Notes under the pieces: model-generated
Database searches by the model: none
What the model saw: the letters and a program-made list of their open reading frames with translations, nothing else
Told to the model about the DNA's origin: nothing
Origin: Dendrolimus kikuchii
Lineage: Eukaryota; Arthropoda; Insecta; Lepidoptera; Lasiocampidae
Length of the DNA stretch: 64,000 nucleotides
Assembly (NCBI GenBank): GCA_019925095.2
Contig: CM034402.1
Coordinates: forward strand, 13,651,501-13,715,500
Direction of reading: 5' to 3'
Translations under genes and position numbers: made by a program
Part shown: positions 34,711 through 46,264 of the stretch, piece by piece
Layout: each line of letters opens with the position of its first letter
Numbering within the stretch: position 1 is the stretch's first letter

Positions 34711-35379
34711 GTACTAAAGTTTTCCTTAGGTAGTAATAGTAACTGTATGTTACGTACATAAAAAATTAATTAGGTGTTTTAAATATATATAAAACCTTCA
34801 ATACTTTAGCTTCTTGTTTAATTCACTACAGTTCCAAAGAAACTAAGTCAATATAGTGTAGACAACTGCACAGCAAAATGTAAAGAAAAGCCGCAGCCAA
34901 CCTGATTTGAAGTGTTTAATACATAATGAATGACATGTGGGCAACCCGACAACGTATTTGTTATTGAATTACAGCGATGGTTGTCTACAACGCAATTGCA
35001 GCGCCATCTGTTTTGCTAATCTGTTCATTCCATGGAAACAACGTTATTTATCGAAATAAAAAGTATCCTAAGTGTTAATTCGAGATATAAGCCAGCTCTG
35101 TGTCAAGTTTCATTCATAAAATACACGCTCAGTAGTTTTCAAAAAAGATGCGATCGCAGCGCCATCTTTTGTGATATTGTTATGTATCCCGCCGAAACAA
35201 CACAATTTATTGGGATAAAAAGTATCCTAAGTTATGCCACGGGATATGAGCTAGCTCCGTGTCGAATTTCTTTTAAAATAGTTTTACGTGATTCTCTAAC
35301 AGACAGACAAAAAATCTAAAAAATAATTAAACACATTGTACAAACTCGAACCATTTACAGATTTATTATAATATAGATA
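34711..35379 (+). repeat. Repeat family D, copy 2, next to dpr exon 3
   Basis: A direct, almost back-to-back copy of 34008-34710; both end with 'cgaaccatttacagatttat'. The region around 34711-34790 is diverged compared with copy 1. It ends 98 bp before dpr exon 3. Confidence 0.85.
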
Positions 35380-35477
35380 ATATAAAACAAAAGATGTACG
35401 CAAATAAATAAACATACAATTACCTGCTGTATCACACGCATCTTACATTTAAAATACATCCCTCACATTTGTTGCAG

Positions 35478-35635
35478 TTTTATATATTGGTATCGAGGCG
35501 AGCAAGTGGTGAATTACGCGCAACGGGGTGGAATCAGCGTAGAGACCGAGCAGCGCACACGCACAAGCAGGCTGCTCATCGCACGCGCTGCTCCGCACGA
35601 TTCAGGGAACTACACATGTGCACCCAGTAGTTCTG
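35478..35635 (+). CDS. dpr: dpr-family Ig protein, exon ending Ig domain 2
   Basis: This 158-bp exon completes the second Ig domain: 'FIYWYRGEQVVNYAQRGGIS' with the core tryptophan, 'TRTSRLLIARA', and 'HDSGNYTCAPSSS' carrying the second cysteine (D-S-G-x-Y-x-C). NYT is a sequon. The 'IYWY...VxNY..RGGI' pattern is diagnostic for Dpr proteins as I know them. The acceptor is 'gttgcag' at 35477; the donor is 'gtaaat' at 35636. The two bases carried over from exon 2 complete a serine (DPP-S-FIYW), and one base is passed on to exon 4 to form glutamate. Confidence 0.92.
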
Positions 35636-35810
35636 GTAAATTATGTTCTGTTCTATTAACATGTATGCATGTATTAACTTTTTTGCATGGAATTAAAACG
35701 TTGCCTTGGTAGCTCCTTTATATCCCGGGCATAACCCACCGATTTGAAGACAAAATGCAACAGACTACAACGCCGGCATGGTCACCTTTTAGAGAGTATG
35801 TAGCTCGTGG

Positions 35811-36085
35811 TAGCTTAATGGTTAATTCACGCGTCCAAACTCAAATTTGAATCCTGGCCGGAAAGCACGCACCACTTAGGCAGTTTTCTGACCTATTGTG
35901 CATATTGTTACAATTGCCACGTGATAAAAGCTGAATATCGTGATAAAAGCTGAACATTAACATAACCAATGTATCAAACCTGTAAAGCCGTCTTCCTGGG
36001 ACAAGCGTGATGGGTATACTGTCCGTTCCCCTTATAATGGGAGGCCCGAGCCCAGCAGTGGAATGTAACATGGGCTATTATTATT
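35811..36085 (+). mobile_element. tRNA-derived SINE, copy 1
   Basis: The head carries a match to the RNA polymerase III A box, 'tagcttaatgg' (35811-35821), and a B-box-like 'atttgaatcc' (35845-35854), 34 bp apart. The body has 'caccacttaggcagttttct', 'acaagcgtgatgggtatact' and the end 'aacatgggctattattattt'. A second copy lacking most of the head is at 50872-51125. Confidence 0.8.
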
Positions 36086-36699
36086 TATTGTTAAATGTAG
36101 GTAAGAAACACGTCCACCAGATCCCTGTAGAAGAAATAGATGCAAAAATGTTGATTTGACATACTTGTATGTTAATGGATTCAATGACTGTGTAAAATAT
36201 AAAATAAAATGTAGGAAAGCGGATCCCGAACTCTCAGAAGGAATTATTTGTATAAATCCAATAATAATAAACCGAGTTGTTCGTTTCATATATTTAATAA
36301 CGTTCAAAATATACTAATAAACGTCATAGAATATTGTAAGCAATATATAAAATTTAAACCAATAATATTGTACTCACTAATTATTAAGGAAATTTATACA
36401 AGTGACCTATACAAAAATATTTATTCTCAAATCAATTGAAGCGAAATATTAAAATATGACATAATATCGAAAACTCATGTTGAGCGTCCTAATATTACAG
36501 TGGTAGCATTAATTTAACAACAACATAATAGGTCGATTTTAATTGATGTGAATATTTTGTTAGCTTAAATCTGATATTATTGCTTTTGCTGGTATACTCT
36601 GAGTAATTTGGTATATTTGAAAATGATTTGAAGTAAGAATAATATTCCAGGAAAATTATTGTAAATTAAGAATTAGTTGCTTTCTGAATATAATTATGG

Positions 36700-36850
36700 T
36701 GAGCATAAGTCGGATGAACTGACGACCTGCGTAAGGTTGCCGGTAGGCGCTGGATGAGGAAGGCGGAGGACCGGGATGAGTGACGCCGACTGGAGGAGGC
36801 CTACGTCCAGCAATGGACTGTGATTGGCTGACGACGAAGAAGCATAAATA
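36700..36850 (+). pseudogene. RTE-type LINE, last codons of reverse transcriptase
   Basis: One frame reads 'DDLRKVAGRRWMRKAEDRDE', a stop in place of the usual tryptophan (tga for tgg), then 'RRLEEAYVQQWTVIG'. That is the conserved C-terminus of RTE-clade reverse transcriptases. It ends in a 'gacgacgaagaag' tract. The rest of the element is absent. Confidence 0.75.
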
Positions 36851-38967
36851 AATTTACAATTTAACACTGATTCATTACAATTCAATTTTAAAGGTTACGA
36901 GCTAATTTGACCTATGATAAAACAACAACCATAACATAGTTTACTCTTTGTCTTAATGAACAATCTTGAAGAAGTGAAATAGAAGATGAAATAAACTTGA
37001 CGCAGAGAGTAAAAATAAATGTAGACGCAGTTGCATGTAATAAATAGTTATACACAAATGAATTATATATGCTACTAAGCGATTCAAGTATCTAGATCCC
37101 ATTCAAATGTACTTACTTAGATACATACGCCATTTCGAATTTCACTATGTGAGTAACCACGTGGTTGCGAATAAAAATGAATTTCGACGTACATGACTAA
37201 AATCATGTTTATGTTATCTTTCTATAGGCATAAGAAATGTGGATCATAAAACCCAGAATTAAATGTAACCAAGAAAGTTTTCTCCTTTTCCAAAAACATT
37301 GTGTAAAAATTTTATGGGAACGATAAAACAGATGTAAGAACACCTGAAACAAATGATAAATAAAACAACTTTTTTGTTTTTGTACTTTAAACACCCTTTT
37401 ATTCCATCCCTTGGAGCAATCTGGGGAAGAGATAAGTTGTAACAGATTCATTGTCGTCAACTTATTACAATCTTTCGGAGTTTAGACCAGTTTTTGCCCT
37501 TTTCTAGTCGCTCTTCGTAACATAAAGTTTAGGGCTACTAGAATAATAAAAGGGGATATAAAATATGCTTTCATGCTACTCCTCAGTCTTGTTAAGGCTA
37601 TTGTCTAATAAACTTGAAAAGTCCCACGGTTCCTTAGCTTTTACTGATATACTAAAATACCTATATAATGAAAACTAATATATAAATAAGATTTTGTTTG
37701 AATATTTGTTTGCGAAATGAGACTATAGATAGGTGTTTATAGAAATATAATTTAATCATTAAAAATACGAGCAATATTGGTCTTTTTTAAACTAACAAAT
37801 TCCTTTATTTATCATTGAGATTATATAGTATATAGTTTAAATAATAGCTATTTCAATACAGTACCTCAATTTTAATGTAAACCTATACTCCTTGTTAAAC
37901 AAAAAAGTTGATAACAATTCGAGGTATGTATAATTCAAAATAAACATTAATGAATACCGCTCCCACGAAAATATTGCCAACTTTTTAATTGAAGCAAATA
38001 CTTGATGTGAAAACGTAGTCCTGCTCTAAATGAGTATATCCTTCGAGACCTTTTCAACGTAAAAGATTAAAGGGACGTCCATCGTATTTTTAATGAATTA
38101 ATTAAACCGCTTTACGTGGCATATTTTTTTGTTTCTATCAATTAGTGTATAGCCAGTACTGTTATACTAATTAACAAGCAAACATGGTGTTCAAAGGAAA
38201 CTAACCATCAATTTTTTGGAAGCAAGATTGGACTCAGTTGTGCCACATTAGATTGATTTCATAAATATGACGTCTACGCAATCCGCTCACTGCATTGGAG
38301 CAGCCAGGTTGCGGCAACTAAAATATTAAGAAACCAATGGAGACCGAGGTTCTCTTAGCAGCCAAGTCTATTTTGGCATTCTAGTGGTTGCCGCACCCAG
38401 AAACCTGCTTGGTTGCCTAACGCATGAGCTGCCGCAGCCTGGCTGCCGGGTTGCCTGCACGCTACCTGCTTTAAAATTACAAGTTGTAAGAACTCATGCT
38501 CCAACTCGCTATATTAACATTTTCTGAATGCCACTTTGTGCTCTGTATTTTAGAGTTTTGTCATATTTAAACTGTTTGTGTAATAAGTTATGATTTTCAA
38601 AGAATTGAAAATAAATTTCCTGTATATGTTTTTGACGAAAATAAAATCGTTAAGAAATTGGATCTAAATTAGATATTCCATAAAGAATATGTGGCAGTTG
38701 GTTCATAATAATTATATACCTACGTTTTTCGTGTCAAAGTTAAACCTGTAATAATATCTTTTTATTAACTTGTGAATAGAAACTTCCAGAAAATACATTG
38801 CCAATGGCGGAACTATGTCGAACTTAATACACATTTTCTGAAATTGGGCAATGTATTGTAGCTAATCCGTTTTAAGACTTACCATATCTTAAGCGTAGAA
38901 TAGGAAAAATTAAAATTTTGGGCTGGCATCTAGACGATTTTCATTATCGCGCTTGAATATCATATCA

Positions 38968-39098
38968 TTGCATGACAAGAGTTATGAATGTCAAAGAGGC
39001 AAGTGAGGTGTGTAAGAATAAGCCTAAATGGCACTCTGTTGTTCGTGCCTACCCCGCGAGGGAACTGGCGTGAAGTTATGTATGTATGTATGTATGTA
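38968..39098 (+). mobile_element. 131-bp LINE tail insertion with (TATG)n 3' end
   Basis: Flanked by an exact 14-bp duplication, 'tgaatatcatatca' (38954-38967 and 39099-39112). The insert encodes the end '[20 protein letters not shown]' (read from 'gttatgaatgtc') to 'GELA', a stop and five TATG units. Same family as 6198-6321 and 46265-46530. Confidence 0.92.
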
Positions 39099-39220
39099 TG
39101 AATATCATATCAAATCGGTGATATTGTAGAATATAGGTCTAATTTGTATAGTTTGCCCCGATTTAAATTTATTATTATATTATTATTATATTTAACCTTA
39201 TTTATAGCCATATGTTGTTA

Positions 39221-39539
39221 ATGTTTTATCCGTGCCAGAACGGAGAAAGAATATAAAATTCCTGCGGCCGGGCGGTCTGTCGTAAGAAGCGACAAAATAA
39301 CCCACAGCCAGGTGGTAGGGTATTTGTCCGACTGGATGGCTACCACCCCTGGTCTAAAGTCTGTCGCCATAACAACTATGAGGTGTGTTCCGGCATTAGG
39401 GATCAGGTTCCAGTCTCAAATAAGAGAGCAGCAGCGCATTTGTAGCATCTTTGGTGTTGCAAATGTCTATAGACGATGGTAATCGTTTAACACCAAGTGG
39501 GCCGTCTGCCTGTCTGCTGAGGTCCTGCAATAAAAAAAA
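39221..39539 (+). repeat. Repeat family E, copy 3, just before dpr exon 4
   Basis: The fullest copy on this strand: from 'atgttttatccgtgcc' through 'cctgcggccgggcggtctgt' to 'ggtcctgcaataaaaaaaa'. A possible 7-bp duplication 'gttgtta' lies at 39214-39220 and 39545-39551. It ends 66 bp before exon 4. Confidence 0.8.
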
Positions 39540-39605
39540 TAACAGTTGTTATAAAGATTGATTCGGATTATAAAAGTGATTTAATCTTTTTCTTTTGTCA
39601 CACAG

Positions 39606-39880
39606 AATCGGCATCGGTGATAGTCCATGTTCTCAGTGGCGAGAGACCAGCTGCGATGCAGAGCTCAGGAACAAGCCCGCCAAGCCTAGACCGTGCCATC
39701 TTAGCCACAGTGATTGCCATCATGACCTTCAACCAACCACAACTCATCATCATCAGTTTACAAATTATCGTCAATAATTTCGCCGCTCCCATCATAGCTG
39801 CCATTGTTGTAGCCAATATTTTATACCATTTCTTAAAGGTTATTCCAGGCCAGTCAACCATGACAAACACTTCAAGATGA
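39606..39880 (+). CDS. dpr: dpr-family Ig protein, last exon with hydrophobic C-terminus
   Basis: The exon contributes 91 residues and the stop TGA at 39878. It starts with the last strand of Ig2, 'ESASVIVHVLSGERPAAMQS', in which 'VHV(L/I)xGExPAAMQ' is typical of Dpr proteins. A hydrophobic region follows: 'AILATVIAIM' at about exon residues 31-40, 'LIIISLQIIV' at 47-56, and 'APIIAAIVVANILYHFLKV' at 61-79. Thirteen or so mostly polar residues end the protein. This fits membrane anchoring, by a transmembrane segment or a GPI signal; the polar tail favours the former. The acceptor is 'tcacacag' at 39605. The phase matches exon 3. The C-terminus is the least conserved part of the family, so other last exons are possible. 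Confidence 0.87.
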
Positions 39881-41540
39881 CCTGATAAATTTATAGAAAC
39901 TTCTTAAAATTTTATACTTAAAATTGTAAAAAATGTATAATAATTTTATTTTGTAAAACTGGATGACGATATAAATATAGTTATGTATTAATTATAATGT
40001 TTTAATTGAATTTCAATTACGATTACAAAATTTAATTATAACCCGTGCTAAACCTTGATGACTAATAGAGTTGCCTAATGGGGGGGGGGAGGTTCTTCAT
40101 ACAAAATTATTTACTGCATAGCCTTTTAAAATTAATTTGAAGAGGGAAAATAATTGGTAGGATGTACAATTTGATGCTCGGTAAATGATGATTTTGTTAA
40201 ATAGCTTTCTTTATATTTCTATTACTTTTTTTAACCTTTGGGAAGAAGAAGGAGTCCATAAGGGTTATAATATTAAATACTTAATATATGTACATGTAAA
40301 AAAAATATTTTATAAAAACTGCCATCGAATATGAATCCGAGACCATCTTGTAAATGAAAACCATCACTATCATATTTGTAACACCAAGGCGCATAAGACG
40401 ACTAAATTTAGTGCCATACTCAAAATACAATTACATCTTTAATACAAACCTATAAATTGGTTGACCTTTTACTGATTCATAATTAATTTGATTATGCTAT
40501 ATTAACTTGCTTCTGTACTTGCAGTTATTGCCAATTTAATTACAACAAATTCAGCAGTATAAAGCGTTCAATTTTAAGTGCGACGCAGAATATATTTGAA
40601 CAATCAACAATGATAAAACGAAACGAAATAAGCTAGTAACAAAAGACTAATTATGTTATCCATTTCGTGATTACTTGCGGCTATCGTTTCCTTGTTCCAG
40701 CTAATAGCCCCTCTTATATTAGCCGGGATTACGAATCGATTTTGTTATCTCGGATTGGCATTAAGTGAGATTCAATCGAAGCAATCACCGCGGATACGAA
40801 GCTACCTGGGTTGCTCACTTCACTGCTCTCTATTTGAATTCCATCAGCTTGTACAAATATTATATTAAGTTTCCATACCTAAAACGACTTATTCAACGAG
40901 GAACTTTTTATACTATTTTTAATACCTACCTTTAATATAGCGTTTCTTTCTAAATTTAACTTTACTTCTGTTTTTATGTTATTGTAATATTAGTTCTATG
41001 ATAAATTTAATCTTTTGCATTGGGTACTTATTTTAATATTTAATTTAACTCTCGGGACTTAATCACTTCGTAATTATTGTGTTTATGAAATAAAAGTATG
41101 TATATATCTTTTCTGCCGAATTAGCTTAGCTTATTAAATAGCAATATAATAACTAAATGTCATATTATCGAAATCACTTATTAAATTCGTAACCACAGTG
41201 CTGCTTTTCTAAACCTTTTGGAATACAATTATATTGTCTTTAATAAATTCATACGTTCTTTTAAAATACACTTCATCTCACGAACAATAAAAAGCGTCTT
41301 TGAATAATTTGTCTGGAGATACGAACTCGTATCTAGTCTATCGTACTAGAACGATGAACTTATTACTGCTTTAAATTTTAACTATCTACTAAAAAATTAA
41401 ATTTATTAATTAAATGTATAAATCAAGATGTCCTATAATTAAAACTATCACGAGCTGACGATAAAAAAGAATCACAAAAAACCGGGTCGTTTAGATTACC
41501 AATATATGAAACCCACCAATCTGCTTTCAACTATTACAGT
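39881..41540 (+). other. Region after the dpr stop, including its 3' UTR
   Basis: The 3' UTR starts here. No AATAAA follows in the first 400 bp; the variant ATTAAA at 40272-40277 is a candidate polyadenylation signal. A run of ten G lies at 40080-40089. I see no gene or repeat copy beyond that. Confidence 0.45.
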
Positions 41541-41850
41541 TAGCAGCAAAAGCCTCTGCATTGCGTGGTTTTGGATCTGGGGATATCGATCATGACGTTA
41601 AGACCCGTATTTCTGCGGCTTGGGCCAAGTGGTATGAGGTGTCAGGTGTCATTTGCAACCCCAAAATGCCGGTTAAATTAAAATTACAGGACTATAAATC
41701 CATCATTAGACCTGCCCTTTTGTATGGCAGTGAATCGCGGCCTGTACTTGTGCGACACAAACAAGAGCTGCGAGTCACGGAGATAAATATGTTGCGATAG
41801 ATGTGTGGAGTCACGCCGAAAGACATGTCAAGAACGACATAATATAAATT
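41540..41850 (+). pseudogene. RTE-type LINE reverse transcriptase fragment
   Basis: The frame from about 41561 reads 'RISAAWAKWYEVSGVICNPK', 'MPVKLKLQDYKSIIRPALLY', 'GSE' and 'LRVTEINMLR', then a stop (tag for tgg) and 'MCGVTPKDMSR'. This is the thumb region after the catalytic core of RTE-clade LINEs ('RI..AW.KW..VSGV', 'YGSE', 'ML+WMCGV'). Both flanks of the element are missing. Not active. Confidence 0.85.
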
Positions 41851-42444
41851 TTAAAAAATACATTCTTTTCACGTAAAACTCTTGTAGTCATCAACTTGGG
41901 CGTCATTACTTTTTTCAAGTTTCACATTAAATTAGCATATTTAAGTACACTTGATGTGATACAAATATGTAATAAGAAACGAAATTATATGGAAATGTGT
42001 TTTATGCTTTATTCATTTAATAAAACTTAATATTTGTTCATTCTTCTTGCGCGAAATGATTATTTTCATTTCATATTAAATAAATAAATAAAAAGTAAAC
42101 ACGAGATTAGGTTACAACAGTGTTGCGGACAACTTAGTATTAGCGGTCCACAACAGGAAAACAAATATTTTCTTATATACTACATATTACTATTGGACGT
42201 TTGTTTTCCCTATGTACCTTGTGTCCCTTAATTATGTAACATAGGTTAGGAGGAGATCGTCATTAGTTTTGTACGGGAATTAACGCTTTCCTTATGTATT
42301 CCCTCCATTTTCCACATAAAATCACTACCCCACTTCTTAAAGTCGTACCGGTCTACTCGACAATCTATTAATTAGGTTGTTTAATGCAAATAAAATTGAC
42401 AATTCATGAGATAAAACCATTTAAAAAGAGAATTACAATATGTT

Positions 42445-42595
42445 TATTATGGCTTCTGTGTTGTAGTGGTCAAAGGTCCCAAGCTTCGATTCCCGGCAGG
42501 GTGAGTGAATTTCATAAACGGTCTCACCGTTCCTTATTATAATCTGGGATCGGCCCCAGCGTTGTCTGTTACATACATATTACCTATAAAAAAAA
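42445..42595 (+). mobile_element. Degenerate tRNA-like SINE
   Basis: 'tgttgtagtgg' (42459-42469) resembles an A box and 'gcttcgattcc' (42483-42493) a B box. The spacing is shorter than in a normal tRNA. Then follow 'cggtctcaccg' and 'ctgggatcggccccagcgtt', which can fold. Not a working tRNA. The flanks 41850-42440 and 42600-43450 show nothing. Confidence 0.5.
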
Positions 42596-43454
42596 ACATG
42601 ACAACCTGGGGATACATTATATATATAGTCATTTGACTATTTATGATTTAATATTATTTATTAGGTAGGTATAGGTTGATTAATTTAATCGTTATATTGT
42701 ATATAACAATTTTTATAGATACTTACAAAGTATTATTACATACTTATGCCTCCCTAGTCAACTTGTCTACAAAACTTTTAAACCATTTATCATTTACTAT
42801 CAGCATTACTGTATAAGTTACTAAAAAGTTAATTATTGTGTTTAAATAACATGGTCTCATTTTTAATTATATAGAAATTGTAATCTAAATTAAATTTGGA
42901 TATTTGTATATTCTATTTTTTAATATTCTAATTATTTACAAAGAACATCTATTTGTTAACAGAGAAGATATATTAATTGTCTAGGACAAATAAATTGTAC
43001 ATAAAAAGAATTTTCTCTAAATTTCGATAACCAAAGGTGGTTTAACCTTTAACTTCATCAAATATTACTATAAATCATAGATATATGATATTATTGTTTA
43101 GTGACTGTAAATAATAATACTGTAAATACAAAAATCGCTGTGTAAATAAGAAAAATGTTATTGTTTGGTATATCTTGACAGCCAAAAGAGTTTTATTGTA
43201 TTTCATTCACATGGTGATGAGTTTTTAAATATCACTCACTGTGTTTAAAACGTAGTTAACGAAAGGGTTGTGTAATTAACTATCAATTTGTAGACGTATT
43301 AAATATGTTATGTAACGATTTATAAGAATAAAATAGTAATTAAAGAATGAGAAACAAACGTGAGTATCATTTTTTTAAACAATTTTAATACTATTAGATA
43401 AGTATTATCATTTATAAAGCTCCTTCAATGTGCCCAAAAAACAAGATCTTGAAA

Positions 43455-43800
43455 GCAAGCAAACAACTTGATGGCCCATTTAATGTATAGTAGTTACCAT
43501 CGCTTATGAACGTTAGCACCGACAAATGCATGAACAACACGTTGACGACTTCGAAGAACTTTTATGACACCCTTCCTAAACAATCCCATATGATAGACAA
43601 AAATCACAAAATCTAGGGCAAGCAATTCTCACCAGATCATTATATACTTGCTCAAGATAATAAAGTTGAATATCCCATCTTGGCTGCGTCAAATATTTTA
43701 ATGGACACAGTAGGTATTCCATGGGCTTCACCATAATATGAACCTCTAGGAGATCCAGCTCCTCGGCAACGGCATAAAGGTTCAAAGGGACAAAATCTTT
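43455..43800 (+). repeat. Repeat family E-prime, diverged copy
   Basis: Shares 'gttaccatcgcttatgaacg' and 'ttcgaagaacttttatgaca' with 54073-54420 and 59630-59905. The right half (from about 43590) has no partner in the window. Confidence 0.6.
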
Positions 43801-43959
43801 TGAACTATAACTATTAGTCTGACCATAAATACTGTTACATAAAAACTTTTCTTTTTTTCAACTTTTTAATTGTTTTGAATTAGGAACACGTATATTATTT
43901 TAAAAACTTCTTTTGATTTTGCGCCATTTCACATATTTTTTCGTGTTCATTATCAAATT

Positions 43960-44345
43960 ACAATATGGAATGGGGTGTTAAAGAAAATAGGATTGCAGTG
44001 ATCTCCTTGCACAAAGTGGGTATGGGAGCCATCGCTCATATTCCAGACACTTCAAAAGGTTGGTATCAGCCGTATGTTCGTATATTGTACTATCAACAGA
44101 TACAACAACACTTCGTCTGTCGAAGATCAGAAAAGATCTGGGCGGCCGCGTGCTGTTAGAACTACAAAGGCGGTTAATGCTGTTAAAGCCAGAAATCGTC
44201 GAAACCCCATTAAGAAGCAAAATATCTTATCGCAAGAAATGAAGATTCCCGATAGGACTCTGTCACGTATTATAAAACAAGACCTGAAGCTCGGTGCTTA
44301 TCTTCGATATACATACAGGACATACCCTAAATCAATATTTATAAT
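43960..44345 (+). pseudogene. Tc1/mariner transposase, N-terminal relic
   Basis: It starts 'KENRIAVISLHKVGMG' (43981 on), shifts frame near 44020, and continues 'LIFQTLQKVGISRMFVYCTI', 'NRYNNTSSVEDQKRSGRPRA', 'RRNPIKKQNILSQEMKIPDR' and 'TLSRIIKQDLKLGAY'. This is the paired helix-turn-helix DNA-binding region, with the GRPR hook between, of Tc1/mariner transposases. The DD(E/D) catalytic domain is absent: after about 44310 the sequence loses similarity. Inverted ends were not found. Confidence 0.8.
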
Positions 44346-44887
44346 TAAAGAGAGTGGATCGATCAAAGCACCTTCTGTCGATACGCAGGTGAAAGGCACA
44401 GAAATATCCTCTTTACTATAAATCTGTCCCATTACACGGGATGAAAAGTATCCTATGTCAATCCTGGGCATCGAAAATTTCTTTCGCATTTATAATATTA
44501 ATAGGGATTGTAATGTGGTATTTTTAAATATATACTTCACTCAATATAAAAAATATTTCCTCGAAATGGTCCGGGTAAATCGACTAAGCCCAAGAAATGT
44601 TGACTTAACGCCATAAGGACCGATAAGCTTACCAATTAGGGCTGCCGGAGACAGTGCGAAGAAGAAACAGAGAAGCGGATATTCCCAAGGAAACTAGAAT
44701 TTAACGCGATGATAACGTTTATTATATTCTTTCTGTAAAAGATGAAATTTTAAATTATGAAAATAACTAACTCCATTGGCTTAGCGATCTAAAGCTTAAC
44801 TTTTTCATAAATTTCTTATAATGCAATGAATTTGTTTGCATGTTCGTTTGTTCATCCTTCATGATGTTAGTTATGTATGAAATCCTG
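44346..44887. other. Non-coding stretch
   Basis: Contains 'tgaaaagtatcctatgtcaa' near 44440, a block also used in families D and B, so probably an old repeat fragment. I see nothing else. Confidence 0.4.
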
Positions 44888-44927
44888 TAAAAATGTAGAA
44901 CATATAATTATATGTTCTACATTTTTA
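44888..44927. repeat. Perfect 40-bp palindrome without spacer
   Basis: The left half starts 'taaaaatgtagaacatataa' and the right half (44908-44927) is its exact complement. It abuts family D copy 3 (from 44938). Confidence 0.95.
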
Positions 44928-44937
44928 TCATACAAAC

Positions 44938-45612
44938 AAGAGTTTGTCCCGCGACTGCGTCGCTTGTCAATCCCTGGGCAGTATTTTACTTTATTTTACC
45001 TACAAAAAAACTTAATTCGATTTTTACATATAATAATAACAAAGAAACTAAGTACATAGAATCTAGACAATTAACTATCCAGCATAACATAAAGGCGAGT
45101 CAAAGCAAGCCTGATTTGATGTAATACAACGAATGACAGGTTGTTTATGATAACGTAAGTATTTGTTAGTAAATTGAAAAAATGCGATGGCAGCGCTATC
45201 TATTCAACTAATCGGTCTACTCTATGGAAACGACATCATTTATCGAGGTAAAAAGTATCCTAAGTGTTGATTCGGGATATAAGCCATATTTCTGTCGAGT
45301 TGTGTTCATATACGTTCTGTAGTTTTTAAAAAGGACACGATCGCAGCGTCTTCTTTTCCGATATTTTCGTCTATCCCGCGCAAACGATGTCATTTATCGG
45401 GATAAAAAGTATCCTAAGTTACGCCGCGAAACATGAGCTCGCTGTCTCGAGTTTCATTTCAGTCTGCTTAGTAGTTTCCACGTGATCTCTGATAGACAGA
45501 CAAGATTTTTAATAACTCATTTTCGGAATCTCTTGGTCCAAATTATCCCTCCTGATTTTTTTACATTTTTAAACGTATAGTACAAATTCGAATCATTTAC
45601 TATAAGTATAGA
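44938..45612 (+). repeat. Repeat family D, copy 3
   Basis: Starts 'gagtttgtcccgcgactgcg', includes 'aagcctgatttgatgtaata', two 'gataaaaagtatcctaag' type blocks (45248-45265 and 45400-45417), and ends 'cgaatcatttactataagta'. Confidence 0.85.
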
Positions 45613-46252
45613 TAGGTTAATTAATTCTCATTCAATTTATCGGCGAGAATCGATTTACCTATACGTGACAGCTTATTTACGTTCGAAATTAAACGTTTAA
45701 CCAATAAAAGTGTGTTTCACTAAAGAAGAACAACACGAGCTACCATCCTTACAGTTCTATACCAAAGTAGGACATTATTTATCCCAGAAAGCTTCAGTCA
45801 GAGGCAGCCTTAGAAAGTGGCGAACAGGGCAATAGCACGATTTTTATTAAGGACACTACCGTTATATATCAAGGTGATAACCGAAACACGCTATATGAGA
45901 AAAGATTTTTACATTATTTCATAAATTTTGTCATTTTTATTTTGTACATTTGGAATATTTGATTGTCTATTCTTAAGAAAAAAATAACAACTGCCTGTTA
46001 ATCCACATACCGTAAAGGTTTCTGTATAAGTAACAAACATCTACTATTTTCATAATTTTATTGAAAGTATCTCAAGAACTACTTTCTCAACGGATATTGT
46101 TGAAATAAATTTGTTTGAAAATATTTGTTCAGTTCTATTTAGATTATTCTTTGGAAGCGAATATTACACCTATTTACTGTCTTAAATAAAATAAAAATAT
46201 TATGATTGTGATATAAGATACACACCTTGCACCTATCTGCAAGCCTCTGCCT
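45613..46252. other. Non-coding stretch
   Basis: AT-rich sequence with no coding frame and no recognised repeat. Confidence 0.4.
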
Positions 46253-46264
46253 CAACTAGTGACA

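Larger units (their letters stand above)
18290..35477 (+). other. dpr intron between visible exons 2 and 3
   Basis: This 17.2-kb intron is mostly mobile DNA, listed separately: families A, H, E-prime, a possible LTR, B, other repeats, a hAT relic, a LOA LINE, E, a LINE-like 3' UTR, E and D. I see nothing in 18300-18990, 19300-19820, 19980-20825, 21020-21640, 22080-22800, 23150-23510, 24520-25140, 25650-26290, 30645-31105, 31445-32465 and 33215-33605, apart from short AT-rich simple sequence and a (GTAT)n near 20480. Confidence 0.85.
35636..39605 (+). other. dpr intron between visible exons 3 and 4
   Basis: A 4.0-kb intron with a SINE (35811-36085), an RTE scrap (36700-36850), a LINE tail (38968-39098) and a family E copy (39221-39539). 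A GC-rich patch at 38280-38470 contains 'caggttgcggcaac' and, inverted, 'gttgccgcaccc'. I see nothing in 36090-36690, 36860-38270 and 38480-38950. Confidence 0.85.

Noticed and set aside
42459..42493. Possible tRNA gene from A- and B-box-like strings
   Set aside because: Spacing too short and no acceptor stem or anticodon arm; fits a degraded SINE.
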